Below, one piece after another: positions 58,151 through 64,000 of a DNA stretch of 64,000 bases; position 1 is the stretch's first letter, and each line of letters begins with the position of its first letter. The notes under the pieces are model-generated. The model had not been told where the DNA came from. It was given only the letters and a program-made list of their open reading frames with translations, and did not search any database. The DNA lies in the NCBI RefSeq assembly GCF_020176955.2, contig NZ_JAIUCZ020000004.1, forward strand, positions 372,001-436,000, read 5' to 3'. Made by a program: the position numbers and the translations under genes. The stretch is from Nocardia sp. alder85J (GTDB lineage: Bacteria > Actinomycetota > Actinomycetes > Mycobacteriales > Mycobacteriaceae).

Positions 58151-59182
58151 TCAGCCGCGCCAGGATTCCAGCACCCGGTCCAGGTCGGCGCGGATCGCCG
58201 CCCGCGCGTCCATCCGCGCCACCCCGTCCATCAGCAGCCGGTCGTAGGCGGTGTCGCGGTGCCGGACCGACGCGATGACGGCCAGGGTGACCGCGTCGGC
58301 GTCGAACACCTTCGCCGCGGCGCTGCGGCCGACCCGGCCGCTGCCACGCAGCGCCGCGTGCTCGGCGATCTCGGTGGCCCGCTCGGCCGGGCATCCGGGA
58401 AACAGCCGCTGGATCTCCGCCGCGAACCGGGCCTGGAATTCGACATCCTGGGCGTCGCGGCGGACCCGGTCGCGGCCGCGGCGCCGCTCCCGGGCCTCCT
58501 CGTCGGCCAGGCACTGCTGCTCGGCGCGGGCCAGCGCCTGCTCCTCGACCAGAATCCCCTGGCGCTCATAACGTTTGCGCCGGGGATTGAGCCGCACCAC
58601 GACCGCGGCGAGCGTGCTCTCCTTCTTCGCGCGCCGGCTCAGCGTCGCGTCACCGGCCGGCAGGAATTCCAGATGGTCGAGGTCGGCGCAGGTCACACAC
58701 AACGGCCCGGCGGCCGACATGATCTGGTGGGAACCGACCCCGGCGCATTCGACGCAGGCGAACGGCCGGTCGACCGCGACGACCATCAGATCGGGCGCCT
58801 TGTTCTGCCGCCGCACCAGCTGCTCACGCCGCGCCGGGGTGAGATCGGCTGCCAACCAATGGATCCGGAAGATCGGATCGTCACCGGAGCGGACGAAGGC
58901 CAGCGGCTCGCGATCGCGGGCGCTGGACAGGTAGGCGGTCTCGCTGGATTCGAGACCGCGCTGCTGTGCCCACTCCCGCAACAACTCCGCGGCCTCGCGC
59001 AGGCGTGCGCCGTCGACGGCGGCCGACTGTTCCAGCGCGGCGACCCGGCCCTGCTGCCACTGGTCCACCTGAGTGCTGCGCAGCCAGCCGAGGCGGGTGA
59101 AGACCTCGACCGGCGACACGTATCTACGCTGGGCCAACGCCGCCTCGGCAACCTGATTCACCCGACTCCGCAGTGAGGCCAT
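58151..59182 (-). CDS. DUF2293 domain protein
   Basis: A 343-residue cytoplasmic protein. The N-terminal half contains four cysteines in VDRPFACVECAGVG and GPLCVTCADLDHLEFLPAGD, probably binding zinc. A basic coiled segment follows (about 205-240), and the C-terminal DUF2293 domain reads FAAEIQRLFPGCPAERATEI, EHAALRGSGRVGRSAAAK and IASVRHRDTAYDRLLMDGVA. The ATG at 59182 has TAGGGT seven bases upstream (leaderless). DUF2293 proteins are widespread in actinobacteria and fungi without a known job; the zinc-like knuckle and basic region would fit nucleic-acid binding, which is inference. Confidence 0.88.
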   Translation of the reverse strand: MASLRSRVNQVAEAALAQRRYVSPVEVFTRLGWLRSTQVDQWQQGRVAALEQSAAVDGARLREAAELLREWAQQRGLESSETAYLSSARDREPLAFVRSGDDPIFRIHWLAADLTPARREQLVRRQNKAPDLMVVAVDRPFACVECAGVGSHQIMSAAGPLCVTCADLDHLEFLPAGDATLSRRAKKESTLAAVVVRLNPRRKRYERQGILVEEQALARAEQQCLADEEARERRRGRDRVRRDAQDVEFQARFAAEIQRLFPGCPAERATEIAEHAALRGSGRVGRSAAAKVFDADAVTLAVIASVRHRDTAYDRLLMDGVARMDARAAIRADLDRVLESWRG

Positions 59183-59231
59183 GCCGGGGACCCTAGCCGA
59201 CGGGTCCGACAGCCCCGCAAGTCACCGCCGG

Positions 59232-60335
59232 TCAGGGCGCGACCGAACCCCAGTCGGCGAATCCGGTCGGGTCGTGGCGGCCGACGCTGGCGTGCTCGAA
59301 CAGGCCCCAGCCCTCGGCGTCGCCGCATCGGACCTGTGCCACATGGTCGATCGCGCCCCACGGCACACGCGCGGCGACGGCCGGATCGGCCAGATCGTAG
59401 ACGCTGCTCAGCGACCAGTCACGGCCCTTCCACTGGCCGTGCGTCCAGTCCGGGTCGCCGCCGTAGCCGCAGCCGATGTGCAGCGCGGTGAAGGTGTGCG
59501 TCCGGATCTCCACCTCCAGCGGTTTGCCGTCCGCGGCGGTCATCTCCAGCCGCGCCCCCACCGGAATCCTGGTGCCGGAACGGTATTCGATGTGCACCCG
59601 GGGCCAGCCGAGCTGTTCGATCCGGCCGTCCGGCCAGATCCGCACCGCGTCGTTGAGGGTGCGGAAGCCATCCGGATTCTCCTGCACGATCACCACGATC
59701 GCGAAGTCGTCGAACCGCAGCGGCACGTACAGCCACCAGAATCCGCCGCCGCCCTCGGCCGCGGCCCGGCCCGGCGGTTCGGCCTCGCCGACCGGGCGGA
59801 TACCCCAGGACCGGTCCCGGCTGCCGAGCCAGACGTCCGGGTCGGCGGTCAGTTCGACGCCGCCCACCGCCAGGGTGCCGGACCAGCTGCCCAACTGCGC
59901 GAACCGGCACGCCTCGATGATCGGCCGGGCGCCGTTGAGGATCAGGTGCGGCTGTTCCTGCACCGCCGGGAACGACCCGGTCCAGGTGAGATCGACACCG
60001 ATGTCCTCGTGGTCGCAGACGACCCGGATGCGCTGCAACGGTTCCAGCACCTCGATGCGGTAGCCGCCGACGCGCTGTTCCAGGCCGCGGACGGTGAGCG
60101 CGTCGGAGAATCGCACGGACCGCTGCGTGTCGCCCTGCCGGACCGCGGCATACGCGTCGACCACACCGAGATTCGGATAGACGCCGAATCCGGTGACCAG
60201 CATGGTGCCGCCGTCGCGATCGAAGGCGTTGAAATAGCAGCGGTCGTAGAAGTTCCGATCGCTACTGGCCACGCGGGCCAGTGACAACGGGGTCTGGTGG
60301 ATGGGGTATTCGTCCAGGGGGACAGGGGAATTCAT
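59232..60335 (-). CDS. Conserved actinobacterial protein paired with a phosphotransferase
   Basis: A 367-residue soluble protein of a family common in mycobacteria and Nocardia: DEYPIHQTPLSLARVASSDR, NFYDRCYFNAFDRDGGTMLV, IRVVCDHEDIGVDLTWTGSF, WLGSRDRSWGIRPVGE and DWTHGQWKGRDWSLSSVYDL. It has a two-lobed beta-rich pattern recalling hydroxyneurosporene-synthase/lipocalin-like CrtC proteins, but I would not name an enzyme. The ATGA overlap with the phosphotransferase stop shows translational coupling, and this pairing recurs in related genomes. A KstR-type box upstream of the operon suggests a link with sterol or lipid breakdown. Confidence 0.78.
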   Translation of the reverse strand: MNSPVPLDEYPIHQTPLSLARVASSDRNFYDRCYFNAFDRDGGTMLVTGFGVYPNLGVVDAYAAVRQGDTQRSVRFSDALTVRGLEQRVGGYRIEVLEPLQRIRVVCDHEDIGVDLTWTGSFPAVQEQPHLILNGARPIIEACRFAQLGSWSGTLAVGGVELTADPDVWLGSRDRSWGIRPVGEAEPPGRAAAEGGGGFWWLYVPLRFDDFAIVVIVQENPDGFRTLNDAVRIWPDGRIEQLGWPRVHIEYRSGTRIPVGARLEMTAADGKPLEVEIRTHTFTALHIGCGYGGDPDWTHGQWKGRDWSLSSVYDLADPAVAARVPWGAIDHVAQVRCGDAEGWGLFEHASVGRHDPTGFADWGSVAP

Positions 60336-61474
60336 GGTCGATCCCATTCGTAGGTGCCGTCGAGCAGGGCCGCGAGCGTGGCCCGGTGCATGATGTAGTC
60401 GTCGCGGTCGGGGGTGTCGGTGTCCTCGCCGAAGTGGATCATCCGGCGTTTGATCCGGGCCATCACGACACCGTGCCGCAGCGCCGCGTAGACCAGGTGG
60501 AAGTCCATGTCCTGCAAGTGATGTCCGGTGATCTCCTGATAGTGCGCGACCACGTCGTCGCGGCGCAGGAAGTCGGCCAGCCCCGGTTGATCGAATCCGG
60601 TGGCGATGTCCTGGAAGAACCGGTGGATGAAGATCAGCCAGGCCACGTCCAGCTCGCGCGGGCCGATCGCGGCCATCTCCCAGTCCAGCACCGCGACCGG
60701 ATCCCACCGGTCGAAGATGATGTTGCCGGGCCGGGAATCGCCCCAGCTCAGCACGTCGGGGCCGGTCGTGGCCGGCCAATGCTGCTCCAGCCACTCGAAT
60801 GCCCGCTCCAGCAGGGGAATTCGATAGCCGTCGGCGGCAAGCGCCCAGTCGTACCAGCGCCGGGTGGCGTCGACATGGGCGCGCAGACCGCTGCCCGCGG
60901 CGTGCAGCGCCGGGAAGGCGGCGTGCGGATCGGGAATGGCGTGCAGCCGGGCGATGACGTCGATGGTGTTGCGCGCCAGGCGCCAGCGCTCGTCGGGGGT
61001 GGCGTCGAACAACCAGCCGATGAACACGTAGGGCGGGTTGTCCTCGGGGATCCGGCCGTCCACCCGGCCCATCACGAAAAAGGCTGTGCCCAGCACCGAT
61101 TCGTCGGTCTCCAGCCAGCACAGCGGCGGCACCGGCACGGCCGACCGCTGCCCGACGGCGGCCATCACCGCGTACTGGGCCGCCAGGTCGTAGGTCTCGA
61201 ACACCGGGAACGAGCCCGGCTCCGGCGCGAGTCGCGCCACGTAGGAACCGGTCTCGGTGCGCCCGTCGACCTGCCACGACGCCCGGAACAGCACCGAGGT
61301 GCTGGACAGACCGCTGGACTGCGGCCGGAGCACCTCGCTGATCACCGGCGGGGTGTCGGAGGTGACCCGATCCGCCAGCCAGCCGGTGAGCCGCTCGGCC
61401 AGATCGTCGAGATCGCGTTCGCTGGTGGTCAACTGCCGCCGTGTTTCGAATTCTGGATCTGATTCGGCCGACAT
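60332..61474 (-). CDS. Phosphotransferase of the APH/ACAD10-like family
   Basis: A 380-residue kinase-fold protein. SSGLSSTSVLFRASW is the nucleotide loop, FFVMGRVDGRIPEDNPPYVF follows, the catalytic loop is LSWGDSRPGNIIFDRWDPVA (Asp and Asn conserved, with Trp in place of the usual His before GD), and the metal Asp is in VLDWEMAAIGPRELDVAWL. GAGGAGG is well placed before the ATG at 61474. Relatives are fused to or associated with acyl-CoA dehydrogenases and phosphorylate hydroxyacyl compounds, so a role in lipid or sterol degradation is plausible. First gene of a two-gene operon. Confidence 0.88.
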   Translation of the reverse strand: MSAESDPEFETRRQLTTSERDLDDLAERLTGWLADRVTSDTPPVISEVLRPQSSGLSSTSVLFRASWQVDGRTETGSYVARLAPEPGSFPVFETYDLAAQYAVMAAVGQRSAVPVPPLCWLETDESVLGTAFFVMGRVDGRIPEDNPPYVFIGWLFDATPDERWRLARNTIDVIARLHAIPDPHAAFPALHAAGSGLRAHVDATRRWYDWALAADGYRIPLLERAFEWLEQHWPATTGPDVLSWGDSRPGNIIFDRWDPVAVLDWEMAAIGPRELDVAWLIFIHRFFQDIATGFDQPGLADFLRRDDVVAHYQEITGHHLQDMDFHLVYAALRHGVVMARIKRRMIHFGEDTDTPDRDDYIMHRATLAALLDGTYEWDRP

Positions 61475-61785
61475 GTGTCCTCCTCGCCGCGGGAACGCTC
61501 GGCGCACCGTGCTGTGCGGTGCGCTCCGCGCAGCCTCGGGCGAGAGTCGACGGCCCGGGCGACGCGGTGGAAGGAATGTAACGTGTTCTACCACCGCTAC
61601 GCGGGAAAATCGGCTTCCTGTGGAGGGTCTCGTGGCGATGGTGCGCGAGTGACCGAATCGAGCCGACCGGTTGCCACCGGTGCGGTTGCCTGCAACATGT
61701 TCTTGTCGTCGTATGGGAGGAGAGACGACCGGTGGCCGGGCCTTCGGTTCGGTCACCGCCCGGGCACGCCGTAATGTCGCTGTCT
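61475..61785. other. 311-bp divergent region between phosphotransferase and cysG
   Basis: No gene seen. It holds the KstR-type box (61577-61590) and the -10-like TAATGT of cysG (61772-61777). Short frames on both strands are not convincing. Confidence 0.5.
61577..61590. promoter_or_regulatory. KstR-type operator
   Basis: The 14 bases TGTAACGTGTTCTA fit the published mycobacterial KstR consensus TNNAACNNGTTNNA on both strands. The box lies about 100 bases upstream of the phosphotransferase start. KstR represses cholesterol and lipid catabolic genes, so the operon may belong to that regulon. Confidence 0.6.
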
Positions 61786-63057
61786 GTGCCGAACACACCA
61801 GACGACCAGCATGCAGGAGACCCGAATTACCTGGTCGGGATCGATCTCGCCGGGCGCCGGGTCGTCGTCGTGGGCGGCGGCAGCGTCGCCCAGCGCCGGT
61901 TGCCGTTGCTCATCGCCGCCGGTGCGGACGTGCACGTGATCAGCCGCGCGGTCACCCCGGCCGTCGAGGGCATGGGCGCGGCCGGGCAGATCACCGTCGA
62001 CGTGCGGGACTACGCCGACGGCGATCTGGACAGTGCCTGGTATGCGATCGCGTGCACCGACGAACCGGAGACCAACGCCGCCATCGTCGCCGAGGCCACC
62101 GCCCGCCGTATCTTCTGTGTGCGCGCCGACATCGCGCGCCTGGGCACCGCCGTCACCCCCGCCACCGCGCGCTACGACGGCATGACCCTCGGTGTCCTCG
62201 CCGGTGGCCGGCACCGCCGCTCGGCCGCGGTGCGCACGGCGCTGCTGGAGGCCCTGCAATCCGGTGTGGTGACCGACGATTCCGAGCCGGTCGCACCCGG
62301 TGTCGCCCTGGTCGGTGGCGGGCCCGGCGACCCCGACCTGATCACCGTCCGCGGGCGGCGGCTGCTGGCCCGCGCCGAACTGGTCGTCGCCGACCGGCTG
62401 GCGCCACCGGAACTGCTCGCCGAACTCGGTCCCGACGTCGAGGTCGTCGACGCCGCGAAGATCCCCTACGGCCGGGCGATGGCCCAGGAGGCCATCAACG
62501 CGGCGCTGATCGAGGGCGCCAAGGCCGGGAAGTTCGTGGTCCGGCTCAAGGGCGGTGATCCGTACGTCTTCGGCCGCGGCTACGAGGAACTCGAGGCGTG
62601 CCTGGCCGCGGGCGTGCCGGTGACGGTGGTGCCCGGTGTGACCAGTGCCATCTCCGTGCCCGCGCTGGCCGGGATCCCGGTCACCCATCGCGGCGTCACC
62701 CACGAGTTCGTGGTGGTCTCCGGCCACGTCCCGCCCGACCATCCGGACTCCCTGGTCGACTGGCCCGCCCTGGCCCGGTTGCGCGGCACGATCGTGCTGC
62801 TGATGGCGGTGGAGCGCATCGAGCAGTTCGCCGCCGCCCTGCTCGCCGGTGGCCGTGCCGCGGACACCCCCGTCACGGTCGTCCAAGAGGGCAGTCTGCG
62901 CACCGAACGGGTACTGCGCGCAGATCTGAACAGCGTCGCCGAACGGGTCCGCACCGAGGGCATCCGGCCCCCGGCCATCGTCGTCATCGGCCCGACCGCC
63001 GGATTCACCGCGGCGCCGGTCGCACAGACCCAGCCCCAGCCCTCGACTGCGCCGTAA
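61786..63057 (+). CDS. cysG: Siroheme synthase / uroporphyrinogen-III C-methyltransferase
   Basis: A 423-residue two-domain enzyme. The N-terminal Rossmann domain (VVVVGGGSVAQRRLPLLIAA, CTDEPETNAAIVAEATARRI) oxidises precorrin-2 to sirohydrochlorin. The C-terminal methyltransferase domain (VALVGGGPGDPDLITVRGRR, VVRLKGGDPYVFGRGYEELE, VVPGVTSAISVPALAGIPVT) makes precorrin-2 from uroporphyrinogen III with SAM. It feeds siroheme and, with the cob genes nearby, cobalamin. I prefer the GTG at 61786, because TAATGT lies eight bases before it in the leaderless pattern; an ATG at 61774 would overlap that box. It follows cobB and precedes efpA as in Rv2847c. Confidence 0.94.
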   Translation: MPNTPDDQHAGDPNYLVGIDLAGRRVVVVGGGSVAQRRLPLLIAAGADVHVISRAVTPAVEGMGAAGQITVDVRDYADGDLDSAWYAIACTDEPETNAAIVAEATARRIFCVRADIARLGTAVTPATARYDGMTLGVLAGGRHRRSAAVRTALLEALQSGVVTDDSEPVAPGVALVGGGPGDPDLITVRGRRLLARAELVVADRLAPPELLAELGPDVEVVDAAKIPYGRAMAQEAINAALIEGAKAGKFVVRLKGGDPYVFGRGYEELEACLAAGVPVTVVPGVTSAISVPALAGIPVTHRGVTHEFVVVSGHVPPDHPDSLVDWPALARLRGTIVLLMAVERIEQFAAALLAGGRAADTPVTVVQEGSLRTERVLRADLNSVAERVRTEGIRPPAIVVIGPTAGFTAAPVAQTQPQPSTAP

Positions 63058-63488
63058 CTCCCGGGCCCTGCGTAGCCCCCCGGGTCGCCGGAAGCCCGCG
63101 GCTACCCCGGAATCTCGACTGCGCTGGATCCCCGGCTGTGTCGGCCCCTCGCTGCTGGGCTGTTCGGGCTGTGCCGGAGGCCGCACGGCCGTGCTGGCCG
63201 TTCGGCTGTGCTGGGGTCGCACGGCTGCTGGGACTCTCGGCTGCTCCGGAACTCTCCGTTGTACCCGGACTCGCGGCTGTACCGTGGTCGTCGGCGGCCC
63301 GTGAACCGGGCCGTCGGCCGTCGCGTGCGCCGGGTCGCCGGATCTGCGCAGGTCCTGGAGATTTCACAAACCGTTCCCGGCGGCTTCGTGAACCGGGCGT
63401 CCGGTCTCCGGAACCGGGTGGTAGCGGGCGCGGCGCGGGGTCCGTGAGAGTGAGGTGGGGTGAGAGGCATCGGTTACAGTGACTCACT
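63058..63488. other. 431-bp GC-rich region with degenerate short repeats
   Basis: No gene is supported between cysG and the efpA-like gene. Roughly 63120-63300 is built of variants of GGCTGT/GCTGG and CGGCCGTGCTGG, a degenerate low-complexity repeat. The right end carries the efpA promoter palindrome. Confidence 0.55.
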
Positions 63489-63489
63489 G
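63475..63489. promoter_or_regulatory. efpA promoter with overlapping palindrome
   Basis: The -10 box TACAGT (63475-63480) lies eight bases before the GTG at 63489. It overlaps the perfect inverted repeat CAGTGA-C-TCACTG (63477-63489). A repressor bound there would cover both the -10 box and the start codon, so drug- or stress-induced derepression is a reasonable hypothesis. Confidence 0.6.
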
Positions 63490-64000
63490 TGCTGGACAAC
63501 CCCACGGCGACGACGACGCAATTTCCGGTGACGAGCCGCGCGTTCGGTCTGCCTATCCTGGTGCTCAGCGGATTGCAGCTCATGGTGATCCTCGACGGCA
63601 CGGTGGTGATCTTCGCGATTCCCCGGCTGCAGGAGCAGCTGGGGCTGTCGAGCTCGGCGAGCGCCTGGACGGTGACCGCCTACGGACTCCCGTACGCCGG
63701 GCTGATGCTGCTGGGCGGCCGCCTCGGCGACGCCTTCGGCCGCAAACGAATGCTGATCGTCGGCGTCGCGCTGTTCACCATCGCGTCCGCGTTGTGCGGT
63801 ACGGCACAGGCCGATTGGATGCTGATCGGCGCGCGCGCGTTGCAGGGCGCGGGCGCGGCCATCGCCGCGCCGACCGCCATGGCCCTGGTGGCGAGCACGT
63901 TCGAACCAGGGCCGGTGCGTAACAAGGCGATCGCCATCTTCGGGTCCATGGCCGGTATCGGCTCGATCGGCGGCCTGGTGGTCGGTGGTGCGCTCACCCA
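63489..64000 (+). CDS. efpA: EfpA-like MFS efflux transporter, 3' truncated by window edge
   Basis: The first 170 residues of a 14-helix-type major facilitator exporter, open to the window end. FGLPILVLSGLQLMVILDGT and VVIFAIPRLQEQLGLSSSAS form helix 1 and the following loop, AWTVTAYGLPYAGLMLLGGR and LGDAFGRKRMLIVGVALFTI carry the MFS motif A, and IGARALQGAGAAIAAPTAMA and IFGSMAGIGSIGGLVVGGAL follow. The sequence is close to mycobacterial EfpA, a drug-efflux-related essential transporter, and it follows cysG as in M. tuberculosis Rv2847c-Rv2846c. It starts leaderless at GTG 63489. Confidence 0.93.
   Translation, partial: MLDNPTATTTQFPVTSRAFGLPILVLSGLQLMVILDGTVVIFAIPRLQEQLGLSSSASAWTVTAYGLPYAGLMLLGGRLGDAFGRKRMLIVGVALFTIASALCGTAQADWMLIGARALQGAGAAIAAPTAMALVASTFEPGPVRNKAIAIFGSMAGIGSIGGLVVGGALT

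Noticed and set aside
61774..61776. ATG start of cysG
   Set aside because: It overlaps the -10-like TAATGT box; the GTG at 61786 fits the leaderless pattern. The choice remains open without transcript data.
63058..63488. Coding extension past cysG (Pro/Ala-rich frames)
   Set aside because: The frames follow degenerate GCTG-type repeats and have no start with ribosome binding site or homology.

Overview
The window looks like a chromosomal segment of a mycolic-acid-group actinomycete, most likely Nocardia or a close relative. The DNA is very GC-rich, with G/C at third codon positions, and GTG starts are frequent. About a dozen genes lack a leader and have a TANNNT box 6-8 bases before the start codon. 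Two blocks correspond gene for gene to the Mycobacterium tuberculosis Rv2846c-Rv2870c neighbourhood as I remember it. No rRNA, tRNA, CRISPR array, transposase or phage gene was seen.

Layout. (1) 1-3042: end of a peptide-type ABC ATPase, a small membrane protein, a GH18-like barrel protein and a LysR-type ligand domain without HTH. (2) 3113-10746: conserved block with a lipoprotein penicillin-binding protein, DUF4081 GNAT, ispG, cyanase (apparently inserted, flanked by a 26-bp tandem repeat), rip1, dxr and a DUF2631 protein. (3) 10840-43659: about 33 kb of accessory DNA. It holds a 51-residue secreted peptide, a nitrobindin-like protein, two DrrB/C-like permeases without an ATPase, DUF4254 and an XRE/DUF5753 regulator. 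Next come a TetR-controlled oxidation cluster (P450, aldehyde dehydrogenase, acyl-CoA ligase, SDR, 3Fe-4S ferredoxin, MpaB oxygenase) and a GntR-controlled aminoethylphosphonate-type uptake and degradation cluster. Further on are a protein kinase remnant, a 12-repeat IPT/TIG protein with a divergent actinobacterial regulator, an orphan ABBA aromatic prenyltransferase, a double-DUF1003/RyR membrane protein, a deletion scar joining TetR and glyoxalase fragments, and a ThDP enzyme. (4) 43945-64000: second conserved block, with mapB, cobQ, two alpha/beta hydrolases, mqo, GNAT, a cobaltochelatase-like ChlI/ChlD fusion, a sirtuin, cobO, cobB, a cobE-like gene, two secreted or conserved proteins, a phosphotransferase operon preceded by a KstR-type box, cysG and the start of efpA.

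How the genes work together. The core blocks supply isoprenoid precursors (dxr, ispG), envelope proteolysis and cross-linking (rip1, PBP), malate oxidation (mqo) and late corrin steps (cobQ, cobO, cobB, cobE-like, chelatase; cysG for the uroporphyrinogen branch). The accessory region carries two self-contained catabolic modules, each with its own regulator and visible paired operators, plus several orphan genes whose domain make-up is more unusual than their surroundings. The best candidates for something undescribed are the DUF1003-DUF1003-RyR protein, the orphan prenyltransferase, the TIG-repeat/regulator pair and the phosphonate operon with hairpins between its genes.
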